In this document: positions 17,287 to 29,200 of the stretch, piece after piece
How positions within the stretch are numbered: the first letter of the stretch is position 1
Layout of the letters: each line of letters begins with the position of its first letter
From: Wallacemonas rigidus
Taxonomy: Eukaryota > Euglenozoa > Kinetoplastea > Trypanosomatida > Trypanosomatidae
Length of the DNA: 64,000 nucleotides
Reading direction: 5' to 3'
Assembly (NCBI GenBank): GCA_030849045.1
Contig: JASAOL010000585.1
Location: 1 to 64,000 of the forward strand
Translations under genes and position numbers: made by a program
The notes under the pieces: model-generated
The model's input: only the letters and a program-made list of their open reading frames with translations
Told to the model about the DNA's origin: nothing
Databases searched by the model: none

Positions 17287-20200
17287 ATGTTCGACAAGCT
17301 TGTTGCGGGTCTGCTCACATCCTACCTCGGCGAGTACTTCGAGAACATCGACACCGAGCAAGTCAAAGTCTCCGTCTGGGCCGGTCATGTCAACCTCAAC
17401 CGTCTCACAGTGCGAAAAGACGCCCTGCGATTTTTCGACGTGCCCTTCTGCATTGAGAAGGGTTTCATTGAAGAACTCGTCGTTGTGATCCCATGGACTC
17501 GCCTCCAGTCCGAGAGTGTCGTGTTCAAGATGAAAGGCGTGCGTGTCGTTGTGCAGCGAAAAACCTACGACAACTACCCTCTTGCGCAGCGCCGAAACGA
17601 CGCAGACGTGCGACGTCAACGTGAACTTGAAGCTAACGAGGAAGTTCTCCTTGACGAGCACTTCCGTGAGGCGAGACACCGCGCCGCGAAGGCACACGCG
17701 ACCGGGGCCCCAGCTGAGCCCACACTCACGTCGCAGAGTGACGAGGACCGCAAGAATAGTACCTTCTCCGCCCGACTCAAGGCCAGCATTCTCAACAACA
17801 TCAAAGTGGAGATGCAAGACTTGGAGCTGCAGTACGAGGCCACAAGCGGCGTCGCGGCCTCTTCGCCGTCTCAGGCACCTGGTGCGGGCGTCGTCTTCCG
17901 TCTGGCCTCGCTGGAAGCCTTCCCATGCAACAGCGCGTACCAAAAAACATTCATCACCGCCATCGAGGGAGGGAAGGGACGCATGCTGCACAAGATGGTC
18001 CTCATCAAGGGAGTTCAGGTGGCACTAATGGAAGGGCTCCAGTCACCACCGCGGGCCTTGACGGCACCGCTGAGTGCGGCGCTGCGGGTGCAGTACCAAC
18101 CAGTTCCGCTGGTGCGAAACGCACCGACGTGCCTCATGGGTGCGCAGCTCGGCGAGCTGAGTGCGACTCTCTGCCAAGAAGACGTGCAGTTGCTGTACAC
18201 TGTCGCGCAGGACCTCTTTGCTGCGGCGGAATACGACGACTGGGAGCGACTGAAGCAGCGGCCGCTCCAACGCGTGCATCGCAACGCGCGCGCCTGGTTC
18301 CACTACGCTGTTCAGTCAGTCATATTGGTGCTCCGCAAGAAGCGCCAACGCGGCGGCTTCAGCTGGGAGGCGTACAAGAAGCTCAAAGAACAACGCGACA
18401 CATACGCGCGTCTCTATCGACGATCACGCCGCACCACCCTCGGTGCGGACAAGTGGTTGACACCATTGACCGCGCGGGAAGAAGTTGATTTCTTGAACCT
18501 TGAGGAGACGCTGCCAGTGGAAACCATTAAACTCGGAAGGCGACTCGCCCTAGCCCGGGTGAGCGTCGAGCGACAGGAGTACCTCACCCTGAAGCAAAGC
18601 CAGGCCCAACAGCGACACGCTACGGCCGCACCGACAGCAGAAACCGGTCGCACACCGCAGGCTGGGAATGGTGCCTCTGCAGACGCCAAGGGACCGTCTC
18701 CGGACGACGGTGCGGGGAGTGGTTCGGGCTGGCTGAAGCGGTGGTGGTCTGGGGCACCGAACCCAGCAGTGGAGCGCGCTATCGAGAAGGAGACATCGCC
18801 TGAAGTTCGTGCCGTCATGCAGGAGACGGTCGAACTGATGAGTACTACAAAGTGGACGGAGGCACAGCGGCTGGCTATCGCCAGGGAGTTCGGTTTCTCT
18901 GCGCAGGAAGCCGATGCCATGGCGGAAGCGAGCGGCAGTCCGACGTCGGTCTCGGGAGCCAAGGGGGCGACGGATGCGGCTCGCGCGGATGGAGACGACA
19001 CAGGCGCGCCTGACCCACGCAACGCGCGGTGCAGCTTCAAAGGCATGTTGTACTTCACCTCCGCCAACGTCAGGCTCGCACGCCGGCGAGCCGCCACCAC
19101 CAACGCCGCCGGTGTTGTTTCCGCAGTGAAGGTAGCCTCCGGCGATTCGCATGTGGGTGCCGCTGCGGCAGCGGTTGATGTGTTCGCAGACGTTCACCTT
19201 CAAGGCATCATACTCGGTACGACAGCGTGGGAGAATGGACGAATGGAAAGCGTCTTCTGTGTGCACGACCTCGGCATTCGCGGCGCTGCACATCCGCTCA
19301 TCTACATGTGTACCGATGATTCGGCCTCTGCGACGCCTCGTGCGGTTCCGAGTGCCGCCCAGCAGCACGAGCAAGGGAAGCGTATGGTGGCACAGGTTCT
19401 GCAGGACCGCGAGGCGTCTCTCGTGGCGCTCGCCCAAGCCCAAACGAGTGCGCTCGGCTATCCTGGTCTGTTCGTGTGGGGAACGCGAGAGGATCTATCC
19501 TCGCTCAAACGCGAGAGCGCCCCGCACCACATCCACGTTGACATTCAGCCCGTCGCTGTAAACATGGACGTTAAGTTCCTCTACGAAACAGTGCAGTTCT
19601 TCCTTGCCGCGTACAACCACATGCATGGCGACCAACAGGACATTGTGTGTGGCGAGTCCCCAACGCACCAGAGGACGGCTACTCCCTGGCGCGTCAGCAG
19701 CGCAGATCTGGCGAGTGTGCTTCAGGACGGCGGGAGCGATCTGGTCGACGCCTCACACGGCGCGACACACCGAGACACGCACGAGTCAGACGTGACGGAT
19801 AGTGACGCGAATCGTGCCGAGGACGCGTACATTCGATCGGTCATGGGCATCGCTCCCGTGACACTTCTGCCGGTTGAGGTGCGTGATCTGGCGGACCGCA
19901 AGAGTTGCCTGGCCTCGCTGGCCCGCAAAGTGGAAGCCGCGTGGATCGTGGATTGGTCGGTCTCAGTGGGCAGCGTCACCCTGCTCGTCATGGAGGTGGA
20001 GGGAGAGCAGGGGAGCCGCATACACGCACGTGGCATTCGAGTGCAGTACGACGTACAACGGCAACTGAAGCGTGCGGCACGCTTAGCCGCCAGTATGGGC
20101 GCGGTCGAGAACTCAAGAAGCACCGCCGATGCAGGGGCGTTTCCAGTTGTCAGCACCGATACGGCCTTTGGCGACGATGAGGATGACTGGCTTAATGTCA

Positions 20201-23200
20201 TCACCACGACCATTGGGGAGTTTAGCCTCTCCTGTTTGCTCCCCACGGGCCCACAGAGTAGCAGTGACGCCGCGCAGTGGCAACATGTGGTCGAACCCGT
20301 CGCGGGTGAAGTCGAGATCAAGCGCAACGTGATGTCCCGACGCAACGCCCGTCACCCAGGTCTCAGCTTGACTGTCAGTGGCGAGGCGCCTTTACACCTC
20401 ACGTTGTCCCGAAGTCGACTTTCTGTGTTGTGCACATCCTTGTCATTCCTCATTGACTTCGTGCAACGCACGATCCGCGAGATCATGATGACGCGCACGC
20501 CGACAGCCTCGATCGGGTCTGATACCGCCGCGTGTGTCGGCGCGAGCACCATCCGTCGTCCTTCGGTCCTTCACGCTGCTGCGGCAGCGTCCAGTGGTGA
20601 GCTGGGCTGGGATGAGAAGCGGCTCTTTCGCGCGCGTGTGATGAATGCCGAAAAGCGCTTCTGGCGCGCGAACGTGAACGGAATGGCAGAGCAAGACAAC
20701 AGTGAAGGCCACGCAGCCGACGACGGCCCATTCACGACAGCCGACTACCTCCAGCCCTTCAACCCCGCACCTCTGCAGACGCTCGAGTATCGCTATCTGC
20801 ACGTGCAGCGTGGTGCGCTGGTCGTATTTCACGCCATGCGTCCGACCTATCCGCACTTCTGCATCGAGCTGGTGAAGGGTCATTACCACGTCTCGCATAC
20901 CGAAGAGGACCCGAGTGACGGGGAGGACAGCGGTGCTGTTCGCGTGCATCTCTACGTCGAACAAGGTGGCATCAACCAAGAGACCGGCTGCTGCCTTGAC
21001 GAGGCCCGACGCGCGCAGAGTCACCTCACCTCCCTCTTTCCGATTCCCAGTGCAGCCTTCCAGAACACCACCCTGTTACGACCGTTCGTCACTGACTGCC
21101 TGGTGAACCGCCGTGTACAGCCCAACACCGTGCCGGTCCCGGCCGACGCTGCCAAGGTGGAGTCTGCTCTGCAAGCACTGGAAGCCGCGTCACACGCGCT
21201 CCCGTGCCAATACTTCTCCTTTCGTTTCGACCACGCCGCCGATGCCATTGATCTGATGGCATCTTTACAGTGCGCTGGTCTGACCCGTGGTCTGTACACC
21301 GCTACTCTGCAGGACTACACCGCGCTGCGCGACAGCGTGCCCGAGGCTATCCGTGAGCAACGCGTCGTCGTCGTCGCCTTCACTTTTCCCGCGTGTGTCA
21401 TCGACCTTGCGGAAGAAGGACCGCCCCAATCGGATGCGAGTCAGCGTCGCGGCCTCTCACAGGCACAGCTCACATTTGCGCCTTTTGTCGCGTCGGCCGC
21501 ACACGGCCTCCAGTGGGACCGGTACGAACTGGACACAGACGACATACACCTCCAGGCTGTGGACGCCGACGGCCACGTGCACGGAAAGACGTCGCTTCTG
21601 GCCGTTCACGCGGTGGAGCAGAGCACCGCGGACGCGCCGCCGATTCACATGGACTGCACACTGCACGCGGTACCCGGCAACGGACTCCACCCTACGCGCA
21701 AGGTCACCACTATGCGCGTCGCACCGGGGCACGTGCTTGACCTCCATCTCCGCAGTGAATGTGTTCAAGTGGTCGAGCTCCTGTGGGATCTCGTCGGGAT
21801 CGCTACCAACCGCGTCTTCTCGGCCACTGTCATTCCGGCTGTTCCGTGGTGGGAAGCCGATGACGGTAGCAGTGACGCGTCTATCCAGGCTGTCGAAGAC
21901 ACCTGGGTCGCAGCGGCTAGCTGCCCGGAGCGCCAACAGCAACACGTCATCGCCGACTTCGCCGCTGTCGGCTGTGCTATTTATCTTCCCAGTGACTCGC
22001 AGGCGGAGTGGGCGCCGTGCCTCACACGCCAGCTCGGCACCACCGCCCCGTCTGGTGAGGATGCGGTGTCGGTGTCTGCCCTTCCCCTGTTGCAGGTTCA
22101 CGCGGCAAACGTGCGCCTTGACTGGTGCCTTGACGCGGCCGCTAATCGTGCACGTGGCACCTTCGACGCACCGGTCGTCAAGAGTCGTGTGCTGGAGTTG
22201 ATTCCGACAGCGAGTGATAAGGACCACGCTGGGTGTGAGGAGGGTGGCGACGTGGTGGATGGCTTCATGCTCGGCACTTCGCTGCAGACCCTGTGCGCAC
22301 CAGAAAGCGACAAGGACGTGCACCCTTCGTGTACTGTCGACTTTGCTATTTCAAGTGTTATCCCTATCCTGTCCTTGTCCGATTTCCTCCGCAATCGCTC
22401 CAAAGCAACGGCTGCCTCTTCCAGTGGTGTGGATGGAAGCGCTGACGCGCCGGCGGGTTTCCGTTTCACGAAGTCGTTTGTACTCACTGCACACGGCCTC
22501 CGCACACTCTACTTCCAGCCGCAGCTGATGGCTCTCCTTGATATCGGTACGCGCGGTGTGATGGAGCGCGCTATGGCCATCACAAACCGCCCTGCCTATC
22601 TGTTCGGCTCGTCCTCCAGGGCGCTGGCCTCGGCCGTGCTACCGCCGTGGCCTGCGCAGTGGGCGGCCATGCCACCTGCCGACGTGTGTTGGACGCTGAT
22701 GAGCAAGAAGGTATCACTTGACGCGTGCACCGTGCTCGTACCACGCAGTCCGGAAGCAGCCGCAAGCATCACAGACATGACAGACAGCGTGCCGCGCGGT
22801 GCCGTCTTTGTTTTGGAGGTGCCCACGCTGGAGATGGTGGACCGTCTGGAGACGACGTGGGTCCACGAAGCGGCAGTGGCGCTATCCAACACCTCCGCAT
22901 CGTCAGTGTTGTCTTCTGTTCGAGTGATCACACGCGTGCGCTTCGTCAATACGGTGGTGAAGAGCGCCACGAGTGCCTTCGATGGGACACGAGTGGACAC
23001 TCAGGCCGTTCTCACGCGGGAAGCGCTGTCCGTGGTCTGTCCTTCCCTGTCTCTTCAAGTGCGCCTGTCAGTGCCACTGTTCGACGCAGCCAAGTACACA
23101 CAAGGCAAGCACCGCGACTGTACGATGCGCTTCGCACCCATGATCTGGCGGGCTAATGCATCGGACTTGGCGTACCTCGTGCAGACCCTCTTTCACCAAT

Positions 23201-26200
23201 ACATGGACAGACCCGCCCTCTCACCTTTCGCACCCAGGCCTTTCCCTTCGGTCGATCCCTATGTGAGCGCGTCCCTGGCAGTGACGGGCGCCACCGTGCT
23301 GAAGGAGACTTCGCGCACCACAGTGACGCTGCCGCAGTGTTGTGTGCACGTCTTCGACGCTTGTACGTGCATCGGCGTCGCTGAGACGGCCGCCCGTAGT
23401 CAGCGTCCACGCGATCCGATCAGCAGTGCTGTGGCCGTGAAAGCTGTGTCGTTCTCGATGGACAGTAAGCTCAATGACCACTTTGACTGTTCTCTGAGCA
23501 TGGACGAGGCGAGCGTGTGGGATCTGGCCCCACTTGGTGCTCGTGGAGCAGAGTTCAAGGCAGACCCGTCGGAGCTCTGCGACGAGGCACGTGGGTTCGT
23601 GCGCCTTCTCCCAGTGCCAAAGAAGGCTCGCGCGGCGGTGCCTGCACCGTCGTCCCAAACCTCAGACGAGAGTGCATCGCAGGCCCTGCACGTGTGGTAC
23701 ACCTCCGAGCCAGGCGTCACTACCTTCGACGCCGTCTTCGGTGTGGTGCAGCTGTCGCTCGTGCCGCACTTCTTCTTCGACGCGCGCGACGGATTTGGTG
23801 CATTGGCGATGCGCGATGCGATCGGTCGCGTGCTGCGGTGGCCACCACACCCGCTCACTGCGCTGTCATCCACCCTCACCCCGTCAGTAGTGTCCCCTCC
23901 TCCTCAAGCGAGCGCCCACCGCCGCTGGCACGCGTCGATCGGCCAACTTCGTCTGTCCCTTCCGGATGTCTTGCACAACACGCTCAACCCGTTCTTACTC
24001 TTCTCCGTCGCCGGCATCGACGTGCTTGATGAGATGGATGCCACCGGTCACTTAAAGGAGCGGCACGTGATCATTAAGGAACTGACGCGCAACGGCATGT
24101 ACATCTACCCGGATGAATTCGGCGCCGGCGACGACAGCCCGACACAACAGCCGTCATCCGCGGCGGCGGCGGCGGTGCCGAAGCTACGTGTGCTGTTTAT
24201 ACCACCTGTTCCTATCGCAGACCTGCGTGTCCACCAAGATCCACCGTCCCATGCCACCACGACCGCGCGGCGTGGTCTCAGCAGTAGCCATGCGGGATGC
24301 GCAGCCGACAGCGGTGTCGCAGTGGATGCCGTGACGTCGCCCAACACAGACCTCATGGATGCTCTGTTCGGTGACCCTTTCATGTCACGCACGACGGCGT
24401 CCTCGGTGCCGCCACCGACCTCGCCACCCTCCTTACCGTCCGCTCCTTCCGCTGCGCCTGCTTCTGCTTCAGTGTCGGCCCCGCCGCAGCCGCTCTTCTC
24501 TTGCGTTCAGACACCGAGCGACGAAGGCGGTCTCGTCGTGCGCATGTCCCCCGTCTGGCTCGTCGTCCCACATCGACATCACGTCGAGTGTTTGTCCAGC
24601 CTCTGGAGCCAAGGTGGTCTCAGCACGCTCGCGAGCCTCGGCACCTTCCTTGAGGAGCGCGCGCACACTGCCGTGACTGCAACGACACCGATCCGGAATG
24701 GCGGCCAACAGAAGAAAACAAGCAGCCTGTTCCCGCGCATCCAGGTGACAGTGGAGGCACCAGCCCTAGTGCTGCCCGACAGGGGGACCAATCCGGGGTC
24801 GGCGACGGAGCTGCAGCGCGGTATGCTGCTCTCTGTTGGAACTCTTCTGTTTGAGAAGCGAAAGGAGGTGGCGCCGAGCTCCCTCACACGTGATACCAGC
24901 GACGCACAACAAAGTGCTGGCCCATCGGCGAGCGCCGCGCAATACCAGCGTGTCTGGCGACTGCGTGTGCCGGACGTGGCGCTGTACGCTATTTCTCGTC
25001 CTGATGAGGCCTTGTTGCAGCCGTTCACGATTGCCTTGGAGCGGTGGGACGACGCCCCGATAGCCTGGGGATGGCGCCTGCACGTGGAGAAGGTTTCGCT
25101 GCAGATGGAGCAGCGCTACTATGAGATGCTGCTGCAGACCGTCGTCCGCAACATGCTCACGGCAGCCGCAGCGACCGGGTCGCGTGCGTTGGGCGCCGAG
25201 TCAGAGCCGTCCTCACGCACACTCGACTTTGGGCGTGCGCTCCGCTGGTTCAGCACAGGCGCGCACACGGGTCATCACGCCGGCACTGCTGCCCCTACGA
25301 CCACCAATACCGCCAGCACCGCGGATGCTGTACCCTCTCCGAGTCTCGTGGATCAACCTGGTGGCTTCTACAGCATGGCCGAGGATGAGCTCGGACTTCG
25401 TCATCCCTTCCCTGCCTACGAGGCCCCCGAAGAGGATTGCCAGCAAAGCGGCACCGCAGCCCTGTCGGCGTCAGATGAGAATGTATCCCACCAGACAATG
25501 CGCGTGTTCCAAATTCATCTCAAGATGGACGGCGTCGAGCTGTGTGTCTTTGACAACGACACAGCCGCATACTTGTGTGTTGAAGGCGTCGATGTCGTCA
25601 GCAACGCGGAGTGGCGTTTGCTACCCGCCTCGCACACACACGACGCCAGCGCGGGGCCGTTACCTTTCCGGGCAGCGCAGTGGTTCCTGCTCCAAGGTCA
25701 GCCACGTCTCGTGGACCGCCGTCGCCAAGTCACGGCTCGAATCGGACGGGTTGAGGTTGGTCTGCGTCAGAGTGCGCCGCTGCTCTCGCTCGTCTCCTCG
25801 CCTGTGCAACACACCATTGAGGATCCGACTGTGATTGACGTCTCGGCGGCCGCCTACTTCGCGCTTGACCAGAAGAACCTGGAGGAAACCGTGGAGGGTC
25901 ACCTCGGCGACGGCACGCTCCGTCTGGACTCGAGTGTGGTGTCCATGGCGATTGAGTTCCTCTACCGCCCCTACGCGCGCATTGTGTTGCCGCGCTACGA
26001 GGTGGGTGACGTCATGGTGCTGACCCGCGACCGTCTGCTGACTGAGTCGCTGTACCTCTCCCAGCGCGCCACCCTCCGCGTGTCAGGTGAGGTGCTCAAC
26101 AGCATTGTGCTCAACGCTGGCGGCAACGAGATCCACTTTATGAATGAGAATGCCCAAGGCAGCGCAGGGGCGGTTGTCTTTGTTGACGAGGGAGTGACAC

Positions 26201-29200
26201 TGCGGATCGTCAACGCCATTCTGTGCTTTCACGGGAACAGTCTTGATTACTACGTCAAGGCCGGCAACGGAGGGTACGTGGTGGTGGACCGCCAAAGCTG
26301 CACCACCGTGTCTGCCGACGAAGTCGCCGTGACTGTGGCCGACGTGCGCCAGGCCCTTGTCGCGGCCACCGCAGATGCCGGGAATGATGTCATGGACACA
26401 CTTTTCAGCAACTTTACCGTCACATCCCCGACTGAGCCCACCACCACAACGGCTCTCACGCGGACAACAGATCACGTTGGAGCCTCCCCCGCGGACACGC
26501 GTCGCCGTCGCCTGATGCGCCGTTACATCATCGCCTCGAGCCTCCGTACGGAGGTACCCGAGCCGCTCTATGCGCACCGTACCACATCCGCAGAAGCTCC
26601 CAATCGCACCCTCTCCCGTGTGCTCGTCCTCACCGCAACAATACACTGCTGTGTGGTGGACATACAGCAGGGCGACGGTGGCGGAGATGCGCAGAGCGGA
26701 TTGAGGGAATCTGATAGCTGCACTGGCACCTTTGACCTCACACACTTTGCCGTACACAGCGAGACCCGTCTCCAAGATCGGAGTGCTGCGGGCGGTCTTG
26801 CTGATGGCGCGACGCGCGCGCCCGCTGTCACCACACGGACAGAGCGCGCTGACCTCGTTTCTGAGTGGGCCGTGCAAGTGCTGTACACCAAGTCCGCTGA
26901 CGGTCGCAGCGGCAGCGATGCAAAAGTGTCGTGTGCGTACGACATTGTCGCCAAAAGAGGCCTCGACGTGCACATTCGGTACCGCGACTTGTTCGTGTGC
27001 ACCTCGGCCATGCAGCAGGCGAATCAAGCGCTACGTATGGCCCTCGGCGACGTCCAGACCGGCGCGTTTAGTGACATCATGACCAGCCTGAACGCGAAGA
27101 GCGATCAAAGCCGTGATGTTCTGCGCGCTCGTGCGAACGCCGCGCGAGTAAACGCGACGGCCGCCAACGTCAACTCGACGACAACAGCGGTGACGGTGGC
27201 CCTCGCGTACTGCGACATCTTTCTGGTCAATGACCAATCCTCAGTCGACTTGCCGCTCTTCCACGTGCGCGTGGACCAGATTCGTACGCCCACCAGCACG
27301 CTCACCGTCTCCCAGAGGCAGTGGACGCTGCAGTTGACGCTGGCGGTGGAGTTCTACGACTTGAGTGCGTCCTCCTGGTACCCGTGCCTGGAGGCCGTGG
27401 CGGTGGAGGTCAAGGTCTGTCAGGTGGTGAACCTCTCCGTGGATGAGCTGATGGCGCGCAAGGGGTTTCATGAAGTGAACATGATTGTGAAGCCCGCGAA
27501 GATGTACATTTCACCTTTGCTTCTCGGTGCCGTGCGCCGCGCGATGGACGTCCGTGAAGCGTTCCAGAAGGAGCAGGCCCAGCTCGAGCTCTACGGCCCC
27601 GCCCGCGCAGGTGGCGGCGCCGCGGCGAGTGGACGCGGTACGGACGCGCACGCGTCCCCACAATTCCATTCTGTGTCTGTGCGGCAAGAGCTTGGCGTCA
27701 AGGCTGTGCATTTGGACTTCCCGTCCGCGCTCAGTGCGACGCGTCGCTTGGAAGGCCAGGACATCGAGCCGCGCGCCGAGTACGCCTTTGACTATCCGCG
27801 TGTGGCCGGAAAAGAGGCGCCGCGTACGGAGCAGTACATACTGGTCTCCGTCCCTCCACACGATCTCGTGCAGCGCGTGTACACGTGTGCGGACGGCGTC
27901 GCGCAAGTCCCTCTCGGACACGACCGCCTCGCGCGACACCCCATCGTTGAGGTGTCCGTCACACAAGGGCGGAAGCTAGTGCTCCTGCGCACAAACGTGA
28001 GCTTTGTCAACAACCTGTCCTTCCAGCTTCTCCTCGAGGGTGGGGTCGGCTGTGTGCAGGCACGCGGCGGCGCACGTCTACACGTGCCTGTTGAGCAGCT
28101 CAGGCAGCGCATGCGCTTTTTACCAAACGTGGCCTTCAAGTGTGACGACTGCGGGCTGGGCATCCGCTACGAGAACCTCCCGGCTTTGCGGGGCCGTACC
28201 TTTCTTTGTCTGTGCCCCGTTGAGGTGAACTCTGACGGTGCCCACGGCGGCCGCGGCGCCACGAACACCCCACAGGTCCTGCTACGCACAGACGACTATG
28301 AGTTGCGTCGCAGCATGCAGCGGCACTTGTACTTCCTACTGCGTGTGCGTGACGCCGCGCACGCGACCGCAGCGGCCATGGATGACGTTGTCGGGCACTT
28401 TGATGCGCCACTCTACGTGGTGAATCACACCGGCCTTCCTCTGCAGCTGCACCTCATGACGCAGCGCACCGTGCAAGGTCGAAAAGTCGGCATTCTAGAC
28501 ATGGGCAGCGACCGCTACCAGTATGACTGGGTGGCGACGGTCACCGTGCCGCCCGCACTCGACGCCAGTGAGAAGGCTTCCCGGCAAGACATCACCCAGG
28601 TTGATCCGTTCCAGGACATGGCGGTCGACGCCGTGGTGCGGCTCCCCAATGGGGCGGTGCTCGGGCAGCGACTGGAGAGCCGCGTCTCGATGACGGCTCC
28701 GCGTCCGGCGTGTGTGTACGCCCCTGACAACCCGAGTCGTCGCGACGAGAGAATGACGCTCATGGACCCGAAAACGGGCTCGACGCTGGTGCTGACAGTG
28801 AGCTACGAGGGCAACGACGTTCACATCTTTTGTCCCTATTGGCTGGTCAACGACACATCGCACCCCCTCCAGCTCACAGATGTGAATCCGGAAAAGGAAT
28901 CGCACATACCTCTCATCGCCGGTCTGCAACTTGGAACCCCGTGTGACATCATCCCACCGATGGGCTCTCAGCGACTGCCCTACCTTTACTGCAGCGAACG
29001 GGCGGTCAAGCTCAAGGAGAAGGCGCACGTCTACGCACGCGTCGGCGTGAGTGGGCAGGGTGTGCTCAGCTGGACACGCTGGTCTTCTCTGATGAATCTG
29101 TTCGAGCCCGTGGAGTCCGCCGCGCTGACCTGTATGGCAGGGAACGGCGTGGTGATGACGCTCTCCTACTCGGTTGCTGTCGGCGAGGGTAGGCTGTCCG